From: Paenibacillus polysaccharolyticus
Lineage (GTDB): Bacteria > Bacillota > Bacilli > Paenibacillales > Paenibacillaceae
Assembly (NCBI RefSeq): GCF_900102085.1
Contig: NZ_FMVM01000003.1
Location: 1-64,000 of the forward strand
Reading direction: 5' to 3'
DNA length: 64,000 nt
Positions 51,723 through 61,237 of this stretch are shown here, piece by piece. The notes under the pieces are model-generated. The model saw only the letters and a list, made by a program, of their open reading frames with translations, was not told the DNA's origin and ran no database searches. Both the position numbers and the translations under genes were made by a program. Each line of letters begins with the position of its first letter. The stretch's first letter is position 1.

Positions 51723-53018
51723 TTACCTTGCCTGCCCGGTTGGAAGTTTGAGAATTGTGACCTGTTCCCCTGCAGCTATGCCCTTTTTCTCAGGCGGAAT
51801 CACAATGAGGCAGTCACTGTCTTTAATGGTGATCATGACACTTGACTCATCCACACGAGATGCAGCTGGAGCCGCAAATACTTTTCCGTCTCGAATGATC
51901 GTACGTCCTCGTACAAAACGAGTGAAGTTGTTCACCTTTGTATAGCCGTCTTCCAAAATCACATTCCATTCTTCCAAATAAGGATGGACATCTGCTTGCA
52001 TCGCACGAAGTGTGGGACGAACAAACAGATTAAATCCAACAAAACAAGCGCCTGGATTACCTGATAAAGCAAATAACAGCTTGTCCTTATATACAGCAGC
52101 CGTAGTTACACTGCCTGGGCGCATCGTGACTTTGTTAAAGAGAAGTTGCATCTGTTCTTCGAGCACAAGTTCGCCCATTATATCGTAGTCTCCAACAGAC
52201 ACGCCACCTGTCGTCACAACGATATCATTGTCCCGGATCGCTTCCTCCAGTTTTGCCCTTGCGGTATTCACATCGTCTGCGATGGCTCCGTACATGACCG
52301 GCTCTCCTCCAGCTTCCACAACCAGAGAACGTAACATGTAGCTGTTGCTGTTGCGAATCCGACCAGGTTGCAACGGCTCATGAACCTCAAGTAACTCCGT
52401 TCCTGTAGCAAAAATAGCCACCCTCGGCCGTTCAAAGACCGGCACTTCTGCCACGCCAAACGTCGCCAGCACAGATTGTTCACCCGCCCCGATTACGGTA
52501 CCGGCTTCGATCAGTTGCTGGCCCTCCTGCACTTCAAGCCCAATGGGCGTAATATTAGCCCCAGCCTGAATCTGACGTTTCAGTGCAATCCAGTGCTCCC
52601 CTTCTTCTTGCTTGCTTTCCGTCATCTCCATCATGACGACAGCATCTGCACCATCCGGAACTTGAGCACCCGTCATGATTCTTGCAGCCGTTCCAGGTGT
52701 AATATGATGTTCTGGTGTATATCCGCACGGGATTTCATCAATAACGCGAAACCACACTTGATGATCACTTGTGGCCTCAGCCGTATCTGCACTTTGAATC
52801 GCAAAACCATCCATACCTGATCTGCGGAAAAAAGGATACGCATGCGGCGCTTCAATCGACGTTGCAAGTGTGCGGCCATGTGAGTCAGCAAGAGGCACAT
52901 GTTCAATCCGGCCTGCCGATACCTGAGCAGCAATTCTGCTCTGTGCTTCCGGTACTTGTACAGCCGTACGATGAAATTTAGCGGTGGTCATATCATATGA
53001 ATGGGAATTATGTTTCAA
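51723..53018 (-). CDS. moeA: Molybdopterin molybdenumtransferase MoeA
   Basis: The 431-residue protein has MoeA domains: a linker N-terminal segment, then the PFFRRSGMDGFAIQSADT substrate loop, the MIMTGAQVPDGADAVVMMEMT motif region, and TTGGVSVGDYDIM with the conserved Asp (VAIFATGTELLE before it). It inserts molybdate into molybdopterin. The start TTG 53016-53018 lies 9 bases after AGGAGG. It is the first gene of moeA-mobB. Confidence 0.92.
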   Translation of the reverse strand: MKHNSHSYDMTTAKFHRTAVQVPEAQSRIAAQVSAGRIEHVPLADSHGRTLATSIEAPHAYPFFRRSGMDGFAIQSADTAEATSDHQVWFRVIDEIPCGYTPEHHITPGTAARIMTGAQVPDGADAVVMMEMTESKQEEGEHWIALKRQIQAGANITPIGLEVQEGQQLIEAGTVIGAGEQSVLATFGVAEVPVFERPRVAIFATGTELLEVHEPLQPGRIRNSNSYMLRSLVVEAGGEPVMYGAIADDVNTARAKLEEAIRDNDIVVTTGGVSVGDYDIMGELVLEEQMQLLFNKVTMRPGSVTTAAVYKDKLLFALSGNPGACFVGFNLFVRPTLRAMQADVHPYLEEWNVILEDGYTKVNNFTRFVRGRTIIRDGKVFAAPAASRVDESSVMITIKDSDCLIVIPPEKKGIAAGEQVTILKLPTGQAR

Positions 53019-53184
53019 AGTAACTTACCTCCTGAGGTCTTTTTCTCATTTAAGAAAGTGTAGCCCGAATATACGCCGATGACAAGTCGATTACTCACTG
53101 AATCCGAATAGAAAAACTGCATATGTATCTGAACAGACACATTCTAAATGTGTTCACTCTTGAGATTTAACAGGAGAAACATCA

Positions 53185-53574
53185 TTGCTATCACTACCCG
53201 CTAATATGATCAGGGGCCAAACTGGTAACATGAAATACCCTTTCTTTGCACATAATAGCATTCGAAATCGGGAGGTGATCACCACGAATCATCATTGTGA
53301 GTTATGCGGGAGAGAACCCGTCGAGACAACAGTTCATCATTTAACGCCAAAGGAGTTGGGCGGTAGCTTCATGCCCACAGCTAACCTGTGCATTCCCTGT
53401 CATAAACAAATCCACTCGTTATATACGAATCGGGATCTGGTTACGCTGGGATTGACCGATCTACAATCGCTGCGTGCAGATGAACGGATCATTCCTTACC
53501 TGCGCTGGATACGCAAACAGCCAGCTTCTTCGATTCCTCGTGTTCGCAAGTCCCATCAAGTCCGCAAATCATAA
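53185..53574 (+). CDS. HNH endonuclease family protein
   Basis: The 129-residue protein has an HNH fold: Cys38/Cys41 in HHCELCGREP, His51-His52 in TTVHHLTPKE, Asn67 in TANLCIPCHKQIH and Cys69/Cys72 with H73 and H77. Four cysteines suggest zinc in the structural site. HNH proteins cleave DNA in many contexts; its physiological target is unknown. The start is TTG 53185-53187, 8 bases after AGGAG. No intron, phage gene or restriction partner lies nearby. Confidence 0.8.
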   Translation: MLSLPANMIRGQTGNMKYPFFAHNSIRNREVITTNHHCELCGREPVETTVHHLTPKELGGSFMPTANLCIPCHKQIHSLYTNRDLVTLGLTDLQSLRADERIIPYLRWIRKQPASSIPRVRKSHQVRKS

Positions 53575-53641
53575 AAAAATAACAGTAACAAGGTGCTCAC
53601 TGTCATTCGCCAGTGTCTCACCATGCTACTGTTATTTTGTC
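53573..53641. terminator. Large hairpin after the HNH gene (bidirectional terminator candidate)
   Basis: AACAGTAACAAGGTG and CACCATGCTACTGTT are near-complements, with an inner CACTG-CAGTG stem. T-tracts occur on both sides (ATTTTTTT on the minus strand). It can end the HNH transcript and the DUF4247 operon. Confidence 0.6.
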
Positions 53642-53709
53642 CTGTATATAATCATCATCCTGTGAATCATAATCATTCCATGAAGCATATATATCAGGCT
53701 TGCGAGGTG

Positions 53710-54459
53710 TTATCTTCGCCTCATAATCCTGCCACCACCGATTCGAGTCTTTGGTTTTTTGTAGGATTTTTTTGGTGAATCAAACAAACCACCCAAGCCA
53801 CCACTGCTCTTGTTGCGATCGATACTTCCTCGACTTTGATCCTTTTTGCGGTCAAATAAACCGCCGCCAGAACCAACACTTGTGTCCTTATCACTGCCAC
53901 GCCGCGTAATGGAGCCTTTTCGCTCAACGGTAATAGGTGGAGCCAGCTTTTTATCATTGCTCGTTGGGGCCCGATACGATCCTGCACTCGGTTTGTACGT
54001 ATCCCGTTCCGTGTATCCCCGATAATTGCCTGAACCGCGTCCACCAAAAGTATCAAACAGATTTCCGATTAACGTTGCCGTTAGATACCCTTGTAAGAAG
54101 GAAGAGCTATAGTTCTGACGAACATATTCCTTGGAATCGACTTCGACGAGCGTATCCTCTGGTTTCTTGGGATCTTGTTGCAGATGATAATACTGGTCTT
54201 GATACACCAGGAACATACGCTCTGTATTTTCTGCCGAGATCTGGTCGGGTGTTCGTTGATCGGACAGCTCTTTTGCTACTTCAGGAACTGTGCGATCTGC
54301 AGCCCGATACACATAAGACGTGGATTGACCGCTGCCACTTACCGATTCAAGAGGATATGTATCCTGTACGGAAGGAGCTGCACCACACGCAGACAGCAGA
54401 GACATCACAAGGCTGAGGACCAGCATTAATTTTAATCCATGTGCCAAGCGTTTTTTCAT
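53710..54459 (-). CDS. DUF4247 family lipoprotein
   Basis: The 249-residue protein has a lipoprotein signal with Cys25 (LLSACGAAPS). A soluble domain with the DUF4247 pattern follows (VPEVAKELSDQRTPDQISAE, MFLVYQDQYYHL). The C-terminal third is Gly/Ser/Arg/Lys-rich and low-complexity, possibly binding anionic polymers or membrane surfaces. It ends the PspA-DUF350-DUF4178-DUF4247 cluster. Start ATG follows AGGAGAG. Confidence 0.8.
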   Translation of the reverse strand: MKKRLAHGLKLMLVLSLVMSLLSACGAAPSVQDTYPLESVSGSGQSTSYVYRAADRTVPEVAKELSDQRTPDQISAENTERMFLVYQDQYYHLQQDPKKPEDTLVEVDSKEYVRQNYSSSFLQGYLTATLIGNLFDTFGGRGSGNYRGYTERDTYKPSAGSYRAPTSNDKKLAPPITVERKGSITRRGSDKDTSVGSGGGLFDRKKDQSRGSIDRNKSSGGLGGLFDSPKKSYKKPKTRIGGGRIMRRR

Positions 54460-54470
54460 TGGAACCTCTC

Positions 54471-54977
54471 CTAGTTCGAACGAATCACTTTGATATCCGC
54501 AGGAAGAATGGACTCACCCTCGTAGAGGTTAAACCTTCTATCTTGCCATTCCACACGAAGAAGTTTGTTATCATCCGATTGATACTGCCACACAAGCTGC
54601 TCACCAGCCTGACCATAAGGCGTTCTACCCACAGTCTGAACCATACCTCCATATTCTTCCTCCAAATGATACACGTGATCATCCAGTTCAAGAATGGTCG
54701 GCACCTCGTCAGGGGCATCAAGTCTCCCATCAATAGGTGCATACAGGGCGTAACGCGTGATCTCACGCTCCTCCACATGTAAATATCGGAATGAACTACC
54801 ATCCTGGAGCGTTAATACAACTGCGTTACGAGCCCGATTCTGCACCCTGCCAACGACTTCATAAGTGACCAGAGACACTTCACAGATATCCCCAGGAGCA
54901 AGCTGAAGCATCGTTTTTTCCACTTTAGGTGGCTCGGGCTTTGTTAGTATTCCTTTAATACGTTTCCATACACTCAT
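54471..54977 (-). CDS. DUF4178 family protein
   Basis: The 168-residue soluble protein has the DUF4178 beta-rich domain: LAPGDICEVSLVTYEVVGRV, NAVVLTLQDGSSFRYLHVEE, and WQYQSDDNKLLRVEWQD, then NLYEGESILP. Function is unknown; the domain often accompanies PspA/DUF350. It lies 11 bases upstream of DUF4247 and shares its promoter. ATG follows AGGAG. Confidence 0.82.
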   Translation of the reverse strand: MSVWKRIKGILTKPEPPKVEKTMLQLAPGDICEVSLVTYEVVGRVQNRARNAVVLTLQDGSSFRYLHVEEREITRYALYAPIDGRLDAPDEVPTILELDDHVYHLEEEYGGMVQTVGRTPYGQAGEQLVWQYQSDDNKLLRVEWQDRRFNLYEGESILPADIKVIRSN

Positions 54978-55008
54978 GCCAATTACTCCTGTTCCTTATC
55001 TTATCGGC

Positions 55009-55410
55009 TTACAAGCACGCTGCAATAATCAATGCGCCTACAATATGCAAAGCGCCTGAGAACAAGCCATACCCTGTCTTACCTTGCTGTATTCCCGTAT
55101 CCAGATCCAATGTGGCCCATTTGCGAATCATAAAGTGAACAACACTTTCCAGAATTAATAAAATTACAAATGATACAACAGAAACGAGCAAAGCTTCTCC
55201 AAGATGTCCTGCTGTCGAGATGGATGTTGCAAGCACGTAACCTTGCGCAAATAACTTCATTACCATCCGGGTGGTGACCGCCATATTGCCAGCCTTGACT
55301 TCAGCAAAATCCTTGTATTTCGTAAAAAGTGAATCTACATACATCAGTACAAACAGCAAAACCGAACCTGAAACCGTCCAGACCAGCATCGCCAAAATGT
55401 TCAAATCCAT
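55009..55410 (-). CDS. DUF350 family membrane protein
   Basis: The 133-residue protein has three to four hydrophobic segments (about 5-25, 45-65, 70-92, 112-131) and the DUF350 pattern, with TTRMVMKLFAQGYVLATSIS and ALLVSVVSFVILLILESVVH. Its role is unknown; it co-occurs with PspA-like proteins. ATG follows GGAGG at about 7 bases. It is separated from pspA by 95 bases. Confidence 0.82.
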   Translation of the reverse strand: MDLNILAMLVWTVSGSVLLFVLMYVDSLFTKYKDFAEVKAGNMAVTTRMVMKLFAQGYVLATSISTAGHLGEALLVSVVSFVILLILESVVHFMIRKWATLDLDTGIQQGKTGYGLFSGALHIVGALIIAACL

Positions 55411-55505
55411 TTACACAGCCTCCACTTATCAACATGATCCGCATTTAAAAGCGAAGGAGAAACGCTGTTCCCCTCCGCTGGTTAACCCTGCTGAACGCCA
55501 AGGTG

Positions 55506-56177
55506 TTAGTTTTTATTTTCGTACTGTTTCATAAGTGCAGCAAGTTCGTCCTCAACAGCCGCATCCTTACCAAGTTTCTCAAATTCCTCGTCAAGTGATT
55601 TGCCTTTGGAAGACATTTCGTTGCTTGCTTCAGCCTGAGCTTCCATCTGCATCATTTTCTCTTCCATACGTTTCAAGCCCGCACTTGCCGTATCTGAGCT
55701 AAATCCGTTCAGCGCTTTGTTGATTTCGGTTTGTGCTTTGGCTGCGTTATAACGAGCAACCAGCGTTTCGCGCTTGTTTTTCATCTGTGTCAATTGTTTG
55801 CGCATCTCATCGAGTTTGCCACGAAGATTGTCTGCGGACGCTTTGTTTTGATCGTAGCTGGCTTTGTATTCCACCATTTTCTCTTCCGCTGCTTTCTTCT
55901 CTTCCAAAGCGCGACGAGCAAGGTCCATGTTCTGTGCACGAGCTGCCGTGTGAGCCTGCTCTTCACGTTTCTTCACAAGTGCTTCCTGTTCCTCGAACAA
56001 TTGCTTGAACTTCTTCTCGATTGCGATTTGTGCGGCTACTGCTTTCTCAGCATCTTCCAGATCCTCTTGCATGTCACGGATATATTGATCCGTCATCTTG
56101 ATTGGATCTTCAGCTTTGTCGATAATTGCATTGATGTTAGACATTGTCAGGTCACGTAATCTTTTAAAAATAGACAT
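55506..56177 (-). CDS. pspA: PspA/IM30 (LiaH-like) membrane stress protein
   Basis: The 223-residue protein is almost entirely helical coiled coil, starting MSIFKRLRDLTMSNINAIID, with the PspA-type KAEDPIKMTDQYIRDMQEDL segment. ESCRT-III-like PspA proteins polymerise on damaged membranes. It heads a cluster with DUF350, DUF4178 and DUF4247, known as conserved partners of the Psp system. ATG 56175-56177 follows GGGAGG at 9 bases; upstream in-frame codons do not fit the family. Confidence 0.9.
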   Translation of the reverse strand: MSIFKRLRDLTMSNINAIIDKAEDPIKMTDQYIRDMQEDLEDAEKAVAAQIAIEKKFKQLFEEQEALVKKREEQAHTAARAQNMDLARRALEEKKAAEEKMVEYKASYDQNKASADNLRGKLDEMRKQLTQMKNKRETLVARYNAAKAQTEINKALNGFSSDTASAGLKRMEEKMMQMEAQAEASNEMSSKGKSLDEEFEKLGKDAAVEDELAALMKQYENKN

Positions 56178-56368
56178 TAGGTTATTCCTCCCAGTGGATT
56201 GTGCATTGTATATAAAGATACATACGTTACAATCTGCAACTCGTTTCAATTTTACAAAAAAAAATTAAAACTTGATGACAACCTCTAATATAAGGAGGAT
56301 TACCTCTGAAGGTTATGCTTATCCAGGCACGTGTCGTTTATCCTATAAGGTGACCGATTACCAAAACA

Positions 56369-56704
56369 TTACTCTGACTTCTTATTCAAATGTTCATCCA
56401 CAAGTCTCTCTGCAGTCATTACGATCTCGTCGATCTGCACTCGTGTAATGCTGTCAAAATGTATGCCCATAATAACGGTTACCGTAACTTTCAGTTGCAG
56501 GGCCGCCTTGCGGGCTAGCCGCTCACATAACTCTTGTTCCTTGTGTCCCGGGATATGTACCGTTGTTCCACTAACCCGATCATGGTCAACATAGAATGTA
56601 GCTACAGCCCCGATATGAGCTTTACCACCCGTAACCAGAAATACCTTGTCCTGTCCTGCCTCAAAAACCTCTAAACGAATGGATTTCAAATCATATGTAC
56701 TCAT
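56369..56704 (-). CDS. LpdD-like protein (prenylated-flavin chaperone-type family)
   Basis: The 111-residue protein has features recalled from the LpdD-like family: VTGGKAHIGAVATFYVD in the middle, PGHKEQELCERLARKAAL, and GIHFDSITRVQIDEIV at the C-terminus. LpdD helps prenylated-flavin enzyme complexes such as the gallate decarboxylase in lactobacilli, but no decarboxylase is adjacent here. The assignment rests on motif memory. ATG 56702-56704 follows AGGTGAGAG. Confidence 0.55.
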   Translation of the reverse strand: MSTYDLKSIRLEVFEAGQDKVFLVTGGKAHIGAVATFYVDHDRVSGTTVHIPGHKEQELCERLARKAALQLKVTVTVIMGIHFDSITRVQIDEIVMTAERLVDEHLNKKSE

Positions 56705-56857
56705 CGTCTCTCACCTATCCTTCTCTATATGTTATATATGGTGGAATTATGGCTTTCATGACCTGATGATGCAATGAAACTTCTCACACACGCATAAAAG
56801 AAACAGGCAACGGGCATACCATAGAGAACGCAATTTTGGAAAAAGGAGGCCGTTAAC

Positions 56858-57676
56858 ATGCGAATACGCCTCGTCATGCTCGCACTCGTTACTATTATAT
56901 GCTCTGGGGTTTATACAGCTCCTTTAGCCCCTGCGCCTGTGTCTGCTGCTTCATCTGAGGAACCTTCTTCAACCCTCAGTGATACACCGGCGTCTGGGTC
57001 AGATGTTAAAGAAGAACAGTTGACTCTAGGTCAACTTCGTCAGAAATACGCGGATACGTTCAAAACCAATGGCCCTTCCACCAAACAAGTTGCGCTGACT
57101 TTTGATGATGTACCTGATCCAAGATTTACACCGCAGGTACTTGATGTATTAAAAAAATATAAGGTTCGTGCTACTTTTTTTGTTGTTGGCAGCCGTGCGG
57201 AGAAACACCCGGACTTGGTGAAACGGATGGTGAAAGAAGGACATATCGTTGGCAATCACAGCTACAATCATCCTGAATTCAGCAAATTATCAATGACTGC
57301 CTTTCGCAAACAAATATTACATACCGGCGATATCATTCACCGCCTGACGGGGTATACGCCCAAAATGATTCGTCCTCCGTATGGGGACATTAACGAAGAA
57401 CAGTTGAGATGGGCTGCAAAACAGCATTACAGCATCGTGAATTGGAATGTGGATTCTCTCGATTGGAAGGGACTAGACAAGGAAAAGGTAAAACATAATA
57501 TTCTCACCGCGGTGAAACCTGGTTCCATCGTATTACAACATGCTGGCGGCGGTACAGGTTCGAACCTGAAAGGTACAGTAGAGGCTTTGCCTGAGGTTAT
57601 TGAGGAATTGCGAAACCGAGGATATGAATTAGTTACATTGGACGAGATGCTTAAACTGCCAAAAGAGAAACAATAA
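56858..57676 (+). CDS. Secreted polysaccharide deacetylase (NodB-type)
   Basis: The 272-residue protein has a signal peptide (1-31, ending PVSAAS). A NodB domain at about 75-265 has the active-site Asps TFDD (D83/D84), HSYNHP (H134, H138) and the RPPYG motif (172-176). VNWNVDSLDWKG and the catalytic His in VLQHAGGG follow. It would deacetylate peptidoglycan or chitin-type polymers in the cell wall. ATG follows AAAAAGGAGG at 9 bases. A terminator follows. Confidence 0.9.
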   Translation: MRIRLVMLALVTIICSGVYTAPLAPAPVSAASSEEPSSTLSDTPASGSDVKEEQLTLGQLRQKYADTFKTNGPSTKQVALTFDDVPDPRFTPQVLDVLKKYKVRATFFVVGSRAEKHPDLVKRMVKEGHIVGNHSYNHPEFSKLSMTAFRKQILHTGDIIHRLTGYTPKMIRPPYGDINEEQLRWAAKQHYSIVNWNVDSLDWKGLDKEKVKHNILTAVKPGSIVLQHAGGGTGSNLKGTVEALPEVIEELRNRGYELVTLDEMLKLPKEKQ

Positions 57677-57682
57677 TTAAAA

Positions 57683-57756
57683 GAACAGGGTGTCCCTCTA
57701 CGTCGTCATGAATTATGCCTATCATGATTACGCAAGAAAGAACACCCTGTCTATTA
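57683..57756 (+). terminator. Terminator of the polysaccharide deacetylase gene
   Basis: ACAGGGTGT (57685-57693) and ACACCCTGT (57742-57750) are perfect complements, with a second hairpin in the loop. A T-tract is weak. Confidence 0.5.
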
Positions 57757-57807
57757 ATGCTCAATTCAACTTATGACCTCACATCCATAAATGAGAGGGT
57801 TTAAGCC

Positions 57808-58479
57808 TTATTTTAGAATGTACAACTCAATATCCTGAAAACCAAACGAACTAACGAACTGTTTGCTTCCAGGGATAAAGATGTCAATACGATTTCCCTT
57901 GATCGCGCTACCTGCATCCAAAGCCGTTGCTACGAAAGCCTGTTTCGGCAATCCAGGGTGTGTATGCCCTGTCACTAGTACCTTGGTTCCAAAAGGGATA
58001 ACCTTGGGATCCACTGCGATTGTGCCGAGTTCGAGCGGGTTGCCAAAATAATCAACGGGGCCCCATCCACCATTCTCGGAAGCATCCGCGGAATACGCTG
58101 TTGCTTTAACACTAAGCGTTTTGCTGTAGTCGAATGTTTTCCCCCAAGCCTGTACCACTTTATTATCTGTATTCACGTCCAGGCTTGCAGCAGTCACCGT
58201 TTTTTCCTGCGACTTCGTTTGAACTGGTGCCGCTTCTACTTTGTTTTCGTTACCTGGGATTGTAATTTTCAAACCACCATAGATGTTATAAGGTGAGATG
58301 TCTTTATTCGTTTTAATTAATGTGTTCATATCAACGCCGTATTGCTTGGATAAGGTGAAGAAGGTATCCCCTTCTTTGGCCACATGAACGGAATCCGCGT
58401 GAGCCGGAACGGCTTGAATGAATAGAATGGATGTCAGTAGTGCGATGGCTGTTTTGGCTAAACGTTTCTTGTTATACAT
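57808..58479 (-). CDS. LysM and 3D-domain cell-wall protein (YocH/YuiC-like)
   Basis: The 223-residue protein has a signal peptide (about 1-28, AHADS), a LysM peptidoglycan-binding domain (about 31-76, VHVAKEGDTFFTLSKQYGVD) and a C-terminal 3D (double-psi barrel) domain with VDPKVIPFGTKVLV and ATALDAGSAIKGNRIDIF. These domains occur in wall lytic or muralytic proteins. It is preceded by a ydaO riboswitch, so c-di-AMP should repress it. ATG follows GAGGGAGG at 6 bases, only 20 bases from the aptamer end. Confidence 0.88.
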   Translation of the reverse strand: MYNKKRLAKTAIALLTSILFIQAVPAHADSVHVAKEGDTFFTLSKQYGVDMNTLIKTNKDISPYNIYGGLKITIPGNENKVEAAPVQTKSQEKTVTAASLDVNTDNKVVQAWGKTFDYSKTLSVKATAYSADASENGGWGPVDYFGNPLELGTIAVDPKVIPFGTKVLVTGHTHPGLPKQAFVATALDAGSAIKGNRIDIFIPGSKQFVSSFGFQDIELYILK

Positions 58480-58498
58480 GGTCTTCCTCCCTCATGAT

Positions 58499-58672
58499 GC
58501 CTGCGAAGTTAGTTGTCGGATTCGGATGGAGGAACCCACCCTATAGGCTGTACGTGACATGCTGAAGCATTATGTATTCCTAATTCACCCCAAGCAGCAT
58601 ATTTCTCAAATCATTAACTATGTCTGCATTGTTACGTCCCCCGCACTTCCGCTTCGGAAGTTTCGGCAGTCT
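58499..58672 (-). ncRNA. ydaO/yuaA riboswitch (c-di-AMP aptamer)
   Basis: On the minus strand the conserved blocks occur in order: GCGGGGGACGTA, GCTTGGGGTGAATTAGG, TAGGGTGGGTTCCTCCATCC, GAATCCGACAACTAACTTCG and CAGGC. They match the ydaO core. The 3' end abuts the SD of the LysM-3D gene without an intervening terminator, so translation or overlapping-SD control is likely. c-di-AMP control of wall enzymes fits the family. Confidence 0.85.
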
Positions 58673-58789
58673 TGAATATATCACAAATTTGTAACCTTAA
58701 GCTGTAGTAAATGTTTCCATTTGGCGTTTTAATTCATTTTACAGGTAACAGAAAAGTTACTTTTTCAGCTCTACCTTTTCTGCAAACAA

Positions 58790-58829
58790 CAAAAAAGCGT
58801 CACCGGATCTTTCGATCCGATAACGCTGT
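58790..58829 (-). terminator. Terminator of the amino acid ABC transporter operon
   Basis: On the minus strand AGCGTTATCGGATC, GAAA loop and GATCCGGTGACGCT are followed by TTTTTTG. It lies 35 bases past the stop of the ATPase gene. Confidence 0.85.
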
Positions 58830-58863
58830 TATTCATTTGATTCTATATACGGAATGGCATGAA

Positions 58864-59592
58864 TTAAAGTACTTTTGCAAGAAAGTCTCGTGTACGCGGA
58901 TGTTTTGGCGCACCAAACACTTCATCCGGGGTACCTTCCTCAACGATGACGCCGCCGTCCATGAACAGAATGCGGTCTCCCACCTCACGCGCAAAACCCA
59001 TCTCATGCGTTACAATGACCATCGTCATTCCGCCTTCAGCAAGCCGTTTCATGACTTCCAATACCTCTCCGACCATCTCCGGATCAAGGGCCGATGTTGG
59101 CTCATCAAACAGCATCACATGCGGCTGCATCGCGAGTGCTCTTGCAATGGCAATCCGTTGCTTTTGACCACCGGACAGCTGGTTAGGATATACATCTTTT
59201 TTGTCCGCCAAACCCACTGTCTTCAGAAGATCCTCGGCAATTCGGTTAGCCTCATCCGTCGATTGTTTCTTCACCTTGATTGGAGCAATCGTAATATTTT
59301 GCTGAACCGTTTTATGAGGGAACAGATTAAAATGTTGGAACACCATGCCCATCTTCTCACGTGTAGCATTAATGTTATGCTTGGGATCGGTGATCGAAAC
59401 ACCTTCGAAATCGATCTGTCCCGATGATGGCTGTTCCAACAGGTTCAGACAACGCAGAAATGTACTTTTACCCGAACCGGAAGGACCAATAACTACAACG
59501 ACCTCACCTTTGCCGATCGTTACGTCGATGCCTTTCAGGACATCATTTTTACCATATGATTTGTGTAATTGCCTAACGTCTATCACTTGCAC
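58864..59592 (-). CDS. glnQ: Polar amino acid ABC transporter, ATP-binding protein
   Basis: The 242-residue ATPase has Walker [10 protein letters not shown] (36-44), signature [17 protein letters not shown], Walker [13 protein letters not shown] and the H-loop VTHEMGF. It powers polar amino acid uptake with the fused binding protein-permease encoded just upstream. Glutamine is the usual substrate of the type but is not certain here. The start is GTG 59590-59592, overlapping the previous gene by 20 bases. Confidence 0.9.
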   Translation of the reverse strand: MQVIDVRQLHKSYGKNDVLKGIDVTIGKGEVVVVIGPSGSGKSTFLRCLNLLEQPSSGQIDFEGVSITDPKHNINATREKMGMVFQHFNLFPHKTVQQNITIAPIKVKKQSTDEANRIAEDLLKTVGLADKKDVYPNQLSGGQKQRIAIARALAMQPHVMLFDEPTSALDPEMVGEVLEVMKRLAEGGMTMVIVTHEMGFAREVGDRILFMDGGVIVEEGTPDEVFGAPKHPRTRDFLAKVL

Positions 59593-61039
59593 CCAACTTC
59601 CTTTCCAATCGTCCGAGCAGCTTGGACAGAATAAATGTCATCACAAAGTAAATCGCTGCCGCAATAATGAACGGGTTCAGACCCTGGAATGTGAGATTTT
59701 TGACTACACTTGCTTGATACATAATATCCACCATACCGATGACCGAAATAATGGATGATTCTTTAATGATCGTTACGAACTCGTTACCGATGGCTGGCAA
59801 AACGGCCTTGAAGGCCTGTGGCAGAATAATGTAACGCATCGCTGCGCCTCTGCCCATACCCAATGAACGGGCTGCTTCCAGTTGACCACGATCAACGCCT
59901 TGAATACCGGCACGGAAAATCTCGGCGAGATACGCACCGCTGTTAATGGAAAGCGTCATAATCCCTGCTTGAAGTGCTGAGAAGTTAATGCCAAAAGTTA
60001 GCGACACCCCGTAATAGATAATCATAAGTTGTACCAGCATTGGCGTCCCGCGGATCACCTCTACATAAGTTGTACCAATCCAGCGAAGAATCGCCATATT
60101 ATGAAGACGGAACAGGCAAATAATCAGACCGATGATGACCCCGAATATTACGCCTAGCGCTGACAACAGGAGCGTGTAACCGATACCTGTTGCATATAAG
60201 CCTTTGTATTCCCAGAACAATTGAAAAATGTTTTGAGATTTTTTGACTTTGTCAGCCATCAGGAGACTTGCTTCTGTAACCATCTGGCTGATCTTGTCTT
60301 CGCTTTTCAAGCGGTCCAAGGTTTTGTTTACAGAGGCTAATAACTCCGTATTGCCCTTACGAATCCCGACAGCGGCTTCAGCCTGTTCTTCGTCAGGAAC
60401 TGCTGCCGCAAGACCGATAATGTCATCCAGGTAACCAGCGGCTACGGTATCTTCTACAATAGCTGCGTCAACGCGTTTCGTTTGCAGTTGTAGCACGATG
60501 TCGGAGATTTTATCCAGTGAAGTGAGCTTTGCACCAGGAATCTTCTGTCCGATGGTTTCTTGAATGGATCCTTTTTGCACTCCAATCTTGACATTTTCCA
60601 GTGATTTCATGTCCGGATATTTGTCTTTGTCGACATTTCGAACCATAATCACTTGTTTGGATTTGTAATACGTATCTGAGAAATCAATGCTTTTCTTACG
60701 CTCATCTGTCGGCGTCATGCCTGAGACGACCAAGTCTACACGACCACTCTGAAGTGCGGGCAAAAGTCCGTCGAAGCCCATATCCTCGATAACGAGTTCA
60801 GCTCCAAGATCCGCCGCAATTTCTTTGGCAATCGCAATATCAAATCCGACGATTTCGTCTTTACCATTGATGACTTTGTGGAACTCATACGGTGCAAAAT
60901 CGGCACTTGTACCGAGTACCAGTTTTTTACCGCCTGAGCTGTTATCTGTCGTTCCACTCGCCAGTGCCGCAGGTGCAGCCGCCGTCAGAAAAAGAAGGAA
61001 CGTTAACAACATTACGGTATAACGACTTATTAATTTCAA
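59573..61039 (-). CDS. Fused amino acid binding protein and ABC permease (GlnP-type)
   Basis: The 488-residue protein has a signal peptide, a substrate-binding domain of the SBP_bac_3 family (about 35-265, [33 protein letters not shown]) and a C-terminal His/Glu-type permease (about 280-485, with the EAA-like [20 protein letters not shown] loop). The fusion resembles GlnPQ of lactic acid bacteria. It partners the overlapping ATPase gene. Substrate is likely a polar amino acid. The start is TTG 61037-61039 after GGGGAG at 6-7 bases. Confidence 0.9.
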   Translation of the reverse strand: MKLISRYTVMLLTFLLFLTAAAPAALASGTTDNSSGGKKLVLGTSADFAPYEFHKVINGKDEIVGFDIAIAKEIAADLGAELVIEDMGFDGLLPALQSGRVDLVVSGMTPTDERKKSIDFSDTYYKSKQVIMVRNVDKDKYPDMKSLENVKIGVQKGSIQETIGQKIPGAKLTSLDKISDIVLQLQTKRVDAAIVEDTVAAGYLDDIIGLAAAVPDEEQAEAAVGIRKGNTELLASVNKTLDRLKSEDKISQMVTEASLLMADKVKKSQNIFQLFWEYKGLYATGIGYTLLLSALGVIFGVIIGLIICLFRLHNMAILRWIGTTYVEVIRGTPMLVQLMIIYYGVSLTFGINFSALQAGIMTLSINSGAYLAEIFRAGIQGVDRGQLEAARSLGMGRGAAMRYIILPQAFKAVLPAIGNEFVTIIKESSIISVIGMVDIMYQASVVKNLTFQGLNPFIIAAAIYFVMTFILSKLLGRLERKLGASDRR

Positions 61040-61237
61040 CCTTGTTCTCCCCTTACAATGCTATAATTACGATTACATACTGATTCGTCAGTCATGTTGA
61101 TGACTGAGTCATTATAAAGTACAATGCATGATTATGCAATGCATTTTCAAGATCAAATCTTGACTTGTTTCTGAAAAAATACTGCAAACATGTTATACTC
61201 ATGGAGTTATTTTCATTTTTGCCTAAGGAGTTTAGCC

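Noticed and set aside
53185..53574. HNH protein as a homing endonuclease of an intron
   Set aside because: No split gene or group I/II intron pattern lies beside it.
54441..54782. 113-codon plus-strand frame opposite DUF4178
   Set aside because: It is antisense to a well-supported operon and lacks a start signal.
55731..56159. Plus-strand hydrophobic frame opposite pspA
   Set aside because: The Cys/Leu/Phe-rich composition arises from the Lys/Glu-rich coiled coil on the other strand.
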